64,000 bases of DNA from Halalkalicoccus jeotgali B3. GTDB lineage: Archaea; Halobacteriota; Halobacteria; Halobacteriales; Halalkalicoccaceae. Position numbers and translations under genes: made by a program. The notes below the pieces were generated by a model. The model was not told the DNA's origin. It did no database searches and saw nothing but the letters and a program-made list of their open reading frames with translations. The stretch covers positions 496,001-560,000 of the forward strand of contig NC_014297.1 in assembly GCF_000196895.1 (NCBI RefSeq), in the 5' to 3' direction. Of this stretch, positions 18,138-26,141 are shown in pieces. The stretch's first letter is position 1. Each line of letters begins with the position of its first letter.

Positions 18138-18198
18138 GAAGCCCCACCCTCAAGGACTGAGGCGCGTGTGCGCCAAGGGTGTAGGGTGGGGTAGTTTA
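18138..18198. mobile_element. Candidate orphan IS200/IS605-type end (or terminator hairpin)
   Basis: A 9-bp inverted repeat (CCCCACCCT at 18142-18150, AGGGTGGGG at 18183-18191) encloses a smaller hairpin with GCGC arms. The flanking GAAGCCCCACCCTCAAGGAC and GGTGGGGTAGTTTAC resemble right ends of haloarchaeal TnpB/IS1341-type elements as I remember them. No tnpA or tnpB is nearby. It touches the stop codon of the dehydrogenase gene, so it may also work as its terminator. Confidence 0.45.
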
Positions 18199-19140
18199 CT
18201 CGTCACACTCCCGGAGTGCGCGTCGAATGGCAGCCACGCGCTCGTCCCGGTCGGCCGTAATCTCGTCGGGATCGCGGTCGTACTCGAAGAAGCCGGCCCC
18301 GGCCTCGATACCCGTCTTTCCGTCGGCGAGACGGTGCTCGTACGACGGATTGGGTGTCTCACGGTCGCACAGATCCGGATAGATGTCCACGGCACCCGTT
18401 CGGAACAACTCGAGTCCGGCGATGTCCACCGTCTCCAACGGCCCGATGGCGGCCGTCCGCGTGGCGTACCCGTCACGAATCGCCCGGTTGACGTCCTCAG
18501 GGGAGGCGATCCCCTCCTCGACGATATGGAGACACTCCCGAATCACGGCGTGCTGGACCCGGTTCCAGACGAACCCGGGGACGTCACGTCTCACCAGAAT
18601 TGGATCGCGATCGACTTGCTGCAGAAAGCTCCGGATGCGATCGACGGTCCGGTCGCTCGTCCGTTCCCCGGGAATGACCTCGACCGGACGCAGCAGGTAC
18701 GGTGGATACCACCAGTGACAGCCGATGATACGGTCGGCTACGTCGGATGCCTCCGCAGCGATGTCGGTTATTGGCAGCCCGGAGGTGTTGGACGCGAGAA
18801 TCGCGTCCTCGTCGGCCTCCGTCGCAAGCGCGGCGAACAGCTCCTGTTTCACGCCGAGGTCCTCCGCGACCGTCTCGAGTACGAGGTCAGACTCCGCAAC
18901 GGCCCCCTCGCGATCGAGCGTGTAGTCGACGGTCGCAACGTCGGCCTCGAGGTCGGGATCTGCAAGTCCCCTGTTTACGAGAAACTCGGCGGTGTTCCGG
19001 ATCCGTTCACGAGCCCGATTGAGGTTCACATCTCGGTGATCGACGACGGTAACGTCGATCCCGGACCGAACGAACTGCACGGCGAAGCCGTGTCCCATGG
19101 CGCCCGCACCGACGATCGTCACCTCGTCAAATGTTCCCAT
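18196..19140 (-). CDS. 3-hydroxyacyl-CoA dehydrogenase family protein
   Basis: 314 residues from the ATG at 19140, one Rossmann domain plus the C-terminal helical domain, the usual size of single-function enzymes. GAGAMG at residues 11-16 binds NAD(H). ASNTSGLPI holds the conserved Ser-Asn, and IIGCHWWYPP contains the catalytic-histidine region; the usual 'GxHFFNP' is altered to CHWWYPP. It probably oxidises a 3-hydroxyacyl-CoA or a related hydroxy acid in the cytoplasm. The altered motif suggests a substrate different from beta-oxidation intermediates. No beta-oxidation genes are adjacent. Confidence 0.9.
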   Translation of the reverse strand: MGTFDEVTIVGAGAMGHGFAVQFVRSGIDVTVVDHRDVNLNRARERIRNTAEFLVNRGLADPDLEADVATVDYTLDREGAVAESDLVLETVAEDLGVKQELFAALATEADEDAILASNTSGLPITDIAAEASDVADRIIGCHWWYPPYLLRPVEVIPGERTSDRTVDRIRSFLQQVDRDPILVRRDVPGFVWNRVQHAVIRECLHIVEEGIASPEDVNRAIRDGYATRTAAIGPLETVDIAGLELFRTGAVDIYPDLCDRETPNPSYEHRLADGKTGIEAGAGFFEYDRDPDEITADRDERVAAIRRALRECDE

Positions 19141-19679
19141 GATAGACGGTGCGATCGGTCGTCGTATAAGGATTGGTGACATTCCAAACGAAGAGATGGG
19201 ATAGAAGCACAGGAAACGAGGTGTATGACGGTGCACGGCATCTCCACCCATGGGGTCGACCGTGGCGCTTCCACCGATGTTGTTCAAGGATATCGACGAT
19301 GGACGGACAGTGGCCGACGAGCGGACTTCAAGCGCGCACGAGTCGGGCTGCTCATCGGACCGAGTCCCGCCGCACTCGAAATCACCGACGCGTACAGCGT
19401 GGATCGGGAGGCTCTCGTGTTGACGATAGTGTGTGATAGTGGACGCTAGATGCCATTTCGGACAACCGGAGTCCATGCGGATCTCGATAACACTGGAGTC
19501 GAGAAGGTCGATCTGCAGTTATGGTGGGATGGGTATAACTGAGTGCATGAAATCCCTCAAAACCATCATATAGTATAGTGGATAAAAGCGATCGGTTTCA
19601 TACTGTCTGTGGTGGTTCGCCACAGGCTCAGTCGTCCAGTATCGGTGTGAACCGATCCTCGGGATCGTTCTGGTTCTAT
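19141..19679. other. 539-nt gap, no supported gene
   Basis: Frames open on both strands but without motif or plausible composition. The A/T-rich part at 19565-19580 is a possible promoter. Nothing further is recognised. Confidence 0.4.
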
Positions 19680-21290
19680 TCAATTATCCGCATGGAAGAT
19701 TATCACACCATCGTTTTCATACGCCACCTCATAGGAATCACTCTCATTTGTCGTGTTATCCGCTTGTGTAGCGAACTGACCTTTCGGGACGTAGATGTAC
19801 TCGGGGTCGAGGTTGTTTTCATTGAGCGTGTCGCGGACACACATTTCGTCGTTACAGGCGCTCAGCTCGCCGTGGAGCGCCCGCTGGTGTTCGTACTGCT
19901 CGGGTGTCGTCCACTCGGCTCCCCACCAGACGCTCAAGGCCGTACGCTCGGCGACGTAGGGGAACCACTCGGCAGCAGAATCCAATACGACGAACTGTGT
20001 GTCGGGCGGTGTCTCGCTTGCCACCCACTTCATCGCCTCAATATCGTCGCCATCAACGTATGACGACATAGAGGTTCGATCCTCGCCGGGAGGATCCCCG
20101 GCGACATACAGCGCGCCGAACCAGGTCGTCGTTACGACTATTGCGATGAGTGCTACGGCCATGATCGTCTCGCGGCCGCTGTGACCGGAGACGACATTGG
20201 ATGACAGCTGGTCCCTGTCGCCTTGTCCCGAAGCGACCTCAGCCAGCCACGGAACGACCGCCCCGACGACGACAATCGCCATCAGCATCGCACCAGGGAT
20301 GAACGCGATGCGCTGTTGCGTGATGAAGATATCCGTAACGACGAACCAGATCGGGAGCGCGTAGCGACGCTCCGAAAGAGCGTAGATCGCACCGGCGGTG
20401 ACGAGAAAACCGATGAGCAGTTCGGACGGATAGCTTGAGCTATGAAAGAGGAGGAGACTGCCGAGGATATCCTTGAACTCGCTGCTGAAAAGACCGCCAT
20501 GAGTCGCAGAGGCGTTCAAAATGGTCTCATACCCGTACGTCTGCGAGACGTAGAGCCACCAGGGTGCGCCAACGATCGCGCCACCTACCGCAACAAGCGC
20601 GCCATCTACTAATCCACGGACTGAGCGGGAAAAGAGTGCATAAAGGACGAGATACGAAAGACCGAAATATGCCATGTACAATGGGTGTGTGAGCATTGTC
20701 AGTCCGTAGAGAGCAGCACCCGGAAGCGCCCATTTTCGGTCGCCGGTTTTGAACAACCGTACGCCAACGTAGAGTCCAGTAACTACGAGTAAGAAGGCAG
20801 GGCCTCTGACCGTCCCCCCGCCGGAAATATGCCAGCGAACGGTTTGCGGAATGACGGCGATCATGACAGTCGCAAATCACGCCTGTCGGACCGAGAGGAA
20901 CTCCCGAGATAGATAGAAGTAGGGGATCAACGCAAGCACCGATGCGATTCCAGGTACTATCCTGATGAGGTGGAACGGATCAATCCCGAAATCGATCAGC
21001 ACTGCCATGACGTAGAACATGAGCGGTGGATACGCGAAGGGGAGCCCACCCTCAGTGTAGTGCGGGATAATTTCAGGACGACGATACCCATTTTCGAGTA
21101 CCACCTCGGCCATGTGGGGGAACAGCGCCGTTGCGTATGCAGGGTATGGATGGGTCAAATAATAGCTCGCGACGACAATACTGCCCGCTAGTAATGCGAC
21201 TGTGAGCCAAACGCGTTCGTCCTCAAGCAGTGCGCTGATCGTGAGTGCTTGAGATTCCTCGTGTTTCTGACTATCGTACTCTTCGGCCAT
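19680..21290 (-). pseudogene. GT-C membrane glycosyltransferase interrupted by one in-frame TGA
   Basis: From the ATG at 21290 the frame runs 137 codons to TGA (complement of 20877-20879) and then continues in the same frame, with no further stop, to 19680. The whole would be 536 codons. The first part holds a membrane helix and a loop (YPAYATALFPHMAE, FAYPPLMFYVMAVL) typical of PMT/ArnT-like enzymes that take sugars from a polyprenyl-phosphate carrier. The second part has about eight more helices and a C-terminal soluble domain with WWGAEWTTP. A restart ATG lies five codons after the TGA. A recent nonsense mutation or a sequencing error are the simplest explanations. Confidence 0.78.
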
Positions 21291-21657
21291 CTAGTGGCTA
21301 TCTTACACTGTGACTGATGTAGGGATTACGACACTGTTGTTTCCACTCTCAATGTGCATCGAGTTCACATCGATCCCGCAAAGCGGATTGCAGGGACGAT
21401 CTTCGGGTGCATCATCTACTAGTGAGTATCTGATCTGATTCGGCATCGTTCATCGTAATCCGATACTCGCTTGGGAGCACTCACAGTTCTTCCTGCGAGA
21501 ACAAATCACCCGGAAGGGTGGCTAATGGAGCGATAGAAGCTGCGAGGTGGTCGGTCGTCTTCTATAGGTGAGTACGTGGTTCTATACTCGGCTGTCTGAT
21601 TAATTATTGCCTACCCCTGGAATGTCGATAACTGTGGTCGGCGATGAACTGTGATGA
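21291..21657. other. 367-nt gap, nothing recognised
   Basis: Non-coding sequence between two minus-strand genes. No hairpin, repeat or open frame of interest was seen. Confidence 0.4.
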
Positions 21658-22695
21658 TTACGCTGTCTTCGATTTGTACCACTCACGAGCGAAAAGGTCA
21701 AACGAGATCTTCGCGGTCCCGAGGATGACGGGTCCAACAAACAGCCCGATCGGACCGAGGACTGCAATACCGCCAAAGATACCGACGACGATCACTGCTG
21801 AGCTGAGCTCTCCGCTCTTGCCGATCACTGCGGGCCGAATATAGGTGTCCGACAGACTCACCAGTATCCCGTAGCCGACCATCAGCAGGGCTGCCAGTGG
21901 ACGGCCAACGATGAGTAGATAGATCGCAACCGGGATCCAGGTCCCGAACACGCCGATGAGGGGGAGTAACGCGAGCAGGAACGTGACGACTGTTAGAAAG
22001 ATGGCGCCCGGTACCTCCAGTACCCAGAATCCGATCCCGAGTAATATCGCCTGAATGGCTGAGACGATGACGTTCCCGATAACCGATGCCCACATCAGAC
22101 GATCAAGCCGCCCGAACAACTCGGTTTTCACCTCGTCGCTGATCGGAACGATCGTCTGGAACCACGCAACCAATCGATCGCCATCGCGAAGCAACCCGAA
22201 GACGACGAACATCGTCACGGTGAGACTGATCGCGATCGAGGGAATTCCACCGATGATTTCGAGTGTGCCACCGAGCATTCCATCCAGTCCACTGTTGATC
22301 GGGTCCTGATTTGCCTCGTACGCCTCACGCACGTCATTCGAGTCGATCGAATAGCCACTGCTATCCAGTCGCTGCTGAATCGCCGTGACACTCAGCCCTT
22401 CCTCTAGAAGGGTCTCTGTCAGTCCCGACGCCTGTTGAACCGCGATGACGACGATGTAGAGTACCGGAATGATAATCGTAAGAAACGATGCGGTAATGAG
22501 CGCTAGTGCCGATGCAGTCGGGCCGACGATGCGCTTCAACCCCTTATGGAGTGGCATGAGCGCGTAGGCTAGGACGACGGCGAGGAGAATATACTGGAGG
22601 TACGGTAACATGAGCAGCACCGCGAGGATACCGCTTGCGATGGCGATAACCCCGAGTGCAGACTGTTCGGTGAGTTCGTGAGTCGATCTAGCCAT
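21658..22695 (-). CDS. AI-2E/PerM-family membrane transporter (UPF0118)
   Basis: 345 residues from the ATG at 22695 (MARSTHELTEQ), preferred over a start 36 codons upstream because the family begins just before its first helix. Eight or so hydrophobic helices surround a long periplasmic-type loop, and the late segment FLLALLPLIGVFGTWIPVAIYL contains the PxxG feature typical of the family. Members export diverse small molecules or act as Na+/H+ antiporters; the substrate here cannot be told. The gene is monocistronic. Confidence 0.88.
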   Translation of the reverse strand: MARSTHELTEQSALGVIAIASGILAVLLMLPYLQYILLAVVLAYALMPLHKGLKRIVGPTASALALITASFLTIIIPVLYIVVIAVQQASGLTETLLEEGLSVTAIQQRLDSSGYSIDSNDVREAYEANQDPINSGLDGMLGGTLEIIGGIPSIAISLTVTMFVVFGLLRDGDRLVAWFQTIVPISDEVKTELFGRLDRLMWASVIGNVIVSAIQAILLGIGFWVLEVPGAIFLTVVTFLLALLPLIGVFGTWIPVAIYLLIVGRPLAALLMVGYGILVSLSDTYIRPAVIGKSGELSSAVIVVGIFGGIAVLGPIGLFVGPVILGTAKISFDLFAREWYKSKTA

Positions 22696-23018
22696 ACTGT
22701 AGGAGTGTCCCTCCCCCCTGAAGAGCGTGTCCCGGTTATCCGACGCATAGTGGAACTGTTTGAGAATAATAATAGAAGTGTTGTATGTTGCCGACTGTTT
22801 CATAGTATTAGCTTTCTTTACTCAAATAAATCGGCGAGGTGATCAGTGATGAGTCCGCGAATATCAAGCGGCTGTCGACGCTATATTCATTATCGCAGAC
22901 CGTTCTTGTAGCGGAGAGCCACTGGAGAAAACACACGAGTGACCATGGCATAGGTGCCAAAGCGGGATGACAGTAGTTGCTACTGGCGAGTGGGTCAAGA
23001 AGCAGTCTTTCGGTGAGT

Positions 23019-23193
23019 CGCTTTCGTCGAAAGTAGCGAGGAGAGAGGTAGATTCTGCCTCGTATCCCGTATGCGAGCGGGGCGAGGCGATACACCCACC
23101 GCTCATCGACCGTTTAGTACAGCCAGCGGTACAAGCGAAGGAGCGGACGAGTGCACGGGCGGTGGGACCACGGGCTGAAACGGGGCCATTCTA
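23019..23193. ncRNA. Conserved non-coding block downstream of cassette A
   Basis: This block aligns with 39354-39530 although both are non-coding. Shared landmarks in order are the palindrome CTTTCGTCGAAAGTAG (from about 23021), ATACACCCACCGCT (from 23090), CGACCGTTTA (from 23107), GGGCGGTGG (from about 23157) and ACGGGCTGAAA (from about 23170). CCCACCGC and GCGGTGGG, about 55 nt apart, can pair. It lies just after the last gene of the operon, so it may be a structured 3' UTR or a separate small RNA on either strand. Confidence 0.45.
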
Positions 23194-23811
23194 GCAGCCC
23201 TCGGTTAGGTGGTCGCTACTTTCGGCGACAGCGTTCTCCTCGCTCGCTTCCTCGCCGGTGTCGGCCTCGTAGAGTTCCCAAAGCGCCTCGGGGATCGTCT
23301 CCTTCGTGGCGACCAGTCGTTTGTTCGCGCCTTCTTTGGTGCCGCTGCCCGTCTGGAGTTCGAAGGCGTCCCACTCGGTGGCAAGGTCTGTGAAGGCGTC
23401 GCCGACAGTTTTGTGAGTGAACTCAATGCCAAGCCCGTGGCCCATCGTGATTACCGTGGGAACGTCGACGCTCCCGCCCTCGCCGATCGGATTCGTCTTC
23501 TGAGTGATTTGCCGGAGGATCTCATTGCGCGCGAGGCGCTTGGCGCGCTCTTTTTTGGTTCCCGTCCGCTGGGTACGCTGAGCGCGCAGCTGGGCCTGGA
23601 GGTGCTGGATCTCGGTTTCGAGGGTATCGATGCGCGTGATGATCGCATCGACTTTCCCGATCGGGTCGGTGTCGGTCGAGGTATCGCTCAGGCCGTGGAG
23701 TAATCGGCGGATGGCGGCCATCTCGAGAGAATCCTGTCTGAGCATCCCGCGTTCGAGTCGGTCGAGGCGGGTTTCGATCGGTTCCTCGGGAGTGTCCTCA
23801 GAGCGTGACAT
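23191..23811 (-). CDS. Cassette A gene 3: 206-aa coiled-coil protein of unknown function
   Basis: 206 residues from the ATG at 23811. Residues about 10-110 are heptad-rich and highly charged (LDRLERG, ITRIDTLETEIQHLQAQLRAQ), indicating a coiled coil, followed by a basic stretch KKERAKRLARNEILRQI. The C-terminal part (about 110-190) is a distinct domain containing NPIGEGGSVDVP and MGHGLGIEFTHKTVGDAF, nearly identical in the second copy. I recognise no family. It overlaps the upstream gene by 14 nt, so the three genes are probably translated together. The basic segment suggests nucleic-acid contact, which is inference. Confidence 0.8.
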   Translation of the reverse strand: MSRSEDTPEEPIETRLDRLERGMLRQDSLEMAAIRRLLHGLSDTSTDTDPIGKVDAIITRIDTLETEIQHLQAQLRAQRTQRTGTKKERAKRLARNEILRQITQKTNPIGEGGSVDVPTVITMGHGLGIEFTHKTVGDAFTDLATEWDAFELQTGSGTKEGANKRLVATKETIPEALWELYEADTGEEASEENAVAESSDHLTEGC

Positions 23812-24130
23812 GGCCTTCCTCCGGTTCGCTCCTGATGATTCGTTCGATGCCCAGCAGCGTGAGGGTGGTCCGTTGGGTTGTAGCATCCATCGTGACGCCG
23901 AGGTGGCCCTCAGCCAGTAGTTCGGTTGCCCCGAGTGTCGGATCGGTGATGGTCGACTGACAATCCCGACAGTAAATGCACGGGATCGACCACTCCTCGT
24001 CGCCGGCATACCGGACCGCGTAGGCGCTGACGGGGTCGCCCTCGCCAAGGGTAGTCTTGCAGTACTGACAGCGGGTTTCTATGAGCTGGTAGCCGGTGAG
24101 GAACTGTTCCGCGGGCGCGGTGATCAGCAT
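23798..24130 (-). CDS. Cassette A gene 2: 110-aa zinc-binding-like protein
   Basis: 110 residues. RCQYCKTTLGEGDPV near residue 20 and CIYCRDC near residue 51 give five cysteines as two CxxC pairs plus one, the arrangement of a treble-clef or zinc-ribbon fold, with the AYAVRYAGDEEW strand between them. The C-terminal half (TLGATELL..., LTLLGIERI) is alpha/beta. It overlaps both neighbours (7 nt upstream, 14 nt downstream), and the same overlaps recur in cassette B. Function is unknown. Confidence 0.78.
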   Translation of the reverse strand: MLITAPAEQFLTGYQLIETRCQYCKTTLGEGDPVSAYAVRYAGDEEWSIPCIYCRDCQSTITDPTLGATELLAEGHLGVTMDATTQRTTLTLLGIERIIRSEPEEGHVTL

Positions 24131-24330
24131 TTCTGAACCTCGCAGTCGGCGGTGTGGAACGTAGGTCGGTAGAGGTCCTGTTCGTTGATGGACTCTCGGC
24201 TGCAGGACCGACAGCGCCAGTAGGTGGTAGCGTTCGGGACTGACGGTGGTTCCCTGTGTGGGCCACTGAAATACTGTGTCAGGGTCTGTGAGGCGATACT
24301 GTTTTCTGGCGGTGAGTGGCTAGTATTCAT
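24124..24330 (-). CDS. Cassette A gene 1: 68-aa Cys-rich protein
   Basis: 68 residues from the ATG at 24330, preceded by AAGGGAG, a ribosome-binding site on the leader. The N-terminal 35 residues look disordered. Then WRCRSCSRES and the tail FHTADCEVQKC supply C-x2-C and H-x3-DC-x4-C, enough for one zinc site. It starts the three-gene unit directly after the three-way-junction leader. Copy B differs most in the N-terminal segment. Function is unknown. Confidence 0.75.
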   Translation of the reverse strand: MNTSHSPPENSIASQTLTQYFSGPHREPPSVPNATTYWRCRSCSRESINEQDLYRPTFHTADCEVQKC

Positions 24331-24346
24331 TGCTTCTCCCTTGCTG

Positions 24347-24408
24347 AGAAGCGCGGTCCGGTGTACCAGCACCGGGCCAGATCGATTCTGTGCTAGACCC
24401 GCGCTTCT
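24347..24408 (-). ncRNA. Three-way-junction leader element of cassette A
   Basis: The 62-nt element lies just before the cassette's first gene. The outer stem AGAAGCGCGG (24347-24356) pairs with CCGCGCTTCT (24399-24408), 10 perfect pairs. Inside are hairpin 1 (CCGGTG 24358-24363 with CACCGG 24370-24375, 6-nt loop) and a weaker hairpin 2 (CAGA 24378-24381 with TCTG 24387-24390). Cassette B has the same three-way layout at the same place with compensated hairpin-1 pairs. A TATA box 23 nt further upstream would start the transcript about at the outer stem. A role as an RNA regulator, or a DNA cruciform bound by the cassette regulator, is inference. Confidence 0.6.
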
Positions 24409-24430
24409 GGTTAGCTAGATGATTACCAGT

Positions 24431-24440
24431 CTATTATATC
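24431..24440 (-). promoter_or_regulatory. TATA box of the cassette A operon
   Basis: On the minus strand GATATAATAG lies about 25-30 nt before the outer arm of the leader element, a good archaeal TATA position for a transcript beginning at that arm. Confidence 0.45.
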
Positions 24441-24535
24441 TTGTGCAATTTGCCCATCCTATGAGACAGTATTGGAAGCCAATTCTTATTGCGTGTAGAC
24501 AACAACTATACTATATGCAACGACACGCAGAGACA

Positions 24536-24778
24536 ATGGATGCCGACGATCTTACTAAGACAGATCGGGCTATCTTAGACGTGCTAAAACGAGGCCGAGG
24601 AGGCGATGAACCCTGGGGAATCTGTACGAAGGGTTACTTAGTAGATGAGACCGGATTCTCACGCAATAGTATCTATAATCGCCTAGAAGTTTTGGAGGCA
24701 CACGAGCATATCAAATTAATTCATGGTCCAACTCGCTTGTTTGCATTTGTAGATGACCCTCGGGATGTTGATCAGTGA
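24536..24778 (+). CDS. Cassette A regulator: PhiH1-repressor-like winged-helix protein
   Basis: 80 residues from the ATG at 24536. Longer in-frame starts exist, but this one matches the N-terminus of the copy B regulator. TDRAILDVLKRG, the recognition-type helix GFSRNSIYNRLEVLEAH and the wing ending AFVDDPRD are those of haloarchaeal winged-helix proteins related to the phage PhiH1 repressor. It is divergent from the three-gene unit, with the leader element between them, so it is the likely regulator of the cassette and of itself. Sequence similarity to the copy B regulator is much lower than for the operon proteins. Confidence 0.78.
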   Translation: MDADDLTKTDRAILDVLKRGRGGDEPWGICTKGYLVDETGFSRNSIYNRLEVLEAHEHIKLIHGPTRLFAFVDDPRDVDQ

Positions 24779-24785
24779 GAATATC

Positions 24786-26006
24786 TCAGGGAAACATCGA
24801 TCCCTCACCGGTCGCATGCTGTTCGGCAACGTCCTTGTTTAATTCGACTCCAAGTCCAGGCGCCTCGGGTACCTCGATATAGCCGTCCTCGATGAGCGGC
24901 TCGGAGCGCACCAAGAGATCGTCCCACCACTCGACGTCGAGTGCGTGATACTCGAGGACATCGAAATTCGGGACAGCCGCCCCGAGGTGGACGTTCGCCA
25001 TCGTTCCGATCGGGCTACAGACGTTGTGGGGTGAGATCGGGATGTACTGCTCTTCTGCACGGTTGGCGATTGCCTTCGTTTCCGCCAGGCCACCACAGGT
25101 GCTTGTATCGGGCGTGAGGATGTCGACGCCGAACTCCTGAATCAACTCCGCGAACTCGTGGACCCGAAATCGGTTTTCGCCGGTCGCAAGCGGCACCTCC
25201 GTCGAACGTGCCAGTTCGCACTGGGCGCGCATGTTCTCCGGCGGGAGAACGTCTTCGAGCCACATGAGATCGTACAGCTCGAGTTTACGGGCGAGTCGTT
25301 TACCGCTCTCGAGACTATAATCCCAATGACAATCGAAAGCGAGGTCGACTCCGTCACCGATCGTGTCCCGGATTGCCTCGACCGTCTCGACCTTGTGCTC
25401 GATCGCTGCATTCGAGAGGCGACCGTTGACCGGATCCGGGTCGTTGTCGATCGGCGTATCGAGGTCGAATTTGATCGCCGTGAATCCCTGCTCAACGACG
25501 TCCCGAGCGGTTTCGGCATAGGCCGCCGGAGCGTAGGCGTCGTTGTCACTGTAGTCGGTCGAACCGTGCTCGACCGAGTAGGCCTCGCCAGCGTGACAGT
25601 CACAGTAAATGCGGACCGTATCGCGGTACTTCCCGCCCAACAGTTGGTAGACAGGGACGCCCAGGAGTTTGCCCGCCGTATCCCAGAGGGCGATTTCGAT
25701 GCCGGAGGCGGCCGTCACGACTTTGCCGGTAGTTCCGCCATGGCCTGATAGCTCCTGGACCATTAGTCGGAAGAGACGCTCGACGTCTAGCGGATTCTCG
25801 CCGATCAGTACGTCCTCAATGTAGTGCATGAGTTCGGCGATCGCGCCGCCGCGATAGGACTCACCGATGCCGATCACGCCGGCATCAGTATGGATCTCGA
25901 CGATATTCCAATCGAAGTTGCCCTCGATGACACACGTCTCGAGGCCGGTGATCTCGACGTCTCGCTCATTTGTTCGGATTTGGCTCTGTTTCGAGTAGTC
26001 TCGCAC
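24786..26006 (-). CDS. Enolase-superfamily sugar-acid dehydratase (MR/MLE family)
   Basis: 406 residues starting with GTG at 26006. The capping domain is followed by a barrel with the expected acid/base and metal residues: KFDLD on the second strand, then FDCHWDYS, WLEDVLPPE and TGENRF for the Mg ligands and their neighbours, and ISPHNVCSPI for the late catalytic His. This set is that of the mandelate-racemase group, which includes galactonate, gluconate and xylonate dehydratases of haloarchaeal sugar oxidation. The substrate is not fixed by sequence alone. The convergent regulator ends eight bases away. Confidence 0.88.
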   Translation of the reverse strand: MRDYSKQSQIRTNERDVEITGLETCVIEGNFDWNIVEIHTDAGVIGIGESYRGGAIAELMHYIEDVLIGENPLDVERLFRLMVQELSGHGGTTGKVVTAASGIEIALWDTAGKLLGVPVYQLLGGKYRDTVRIYCDCHAGEAYSVEHGSTDYSDNDAYAPAAYAETARDVVEQGFTAIKFDLDTPIDNDPDPVNGRLSNAAIEHKVETVEAIRDTIGDGVDLAFDCHWDYSLESGKRLARKLELYDLMWLEDVLPPENMRAQCELARSTEVPLATGENRFRVHEFAELIQEFGVDILTPDTSTCGGLAETKAIANRAEEQYIPISPHNVCSPIGTMANVHLGAAVPNFDVLEYHALDVEWWDDLLVRSEPLIEDGYIEVPEAPGLGVELNKDVAEQHATGEGSMFP

Positions 26007-26141
26007 TGGGAATCATCGCTGATCAAGGGCACCGACTACCTTGAGTATGGACCCCTAGGCAATCTAACTAGAGATACTCAGGATGGGACACTCGTGGCTC
26101 CGGGCCTACCATTCAAGCAGTCACATCACTCATCGATACTA

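Noticed and set aside
19225-19449. Plus-strand frame in the gap before the dehydrogenase
   Set aside because: No recognised domain; coding bias is weak and no neighbour supports it.
23019-23193. Reading the conserved block as a coding remnant
   Set aside because: Frames on the two copies do not share translated sequence; conservation lies in stems and landmarks instead.
24347-24408. tRNA, hammerhead ribozyme or known riboswitch for the leader element
   Set aside because: No TPsiC-like or CCA features, no CUGAUGA/GAAA core, and no recognised riboswitch motif; only the three-way layout is supported.
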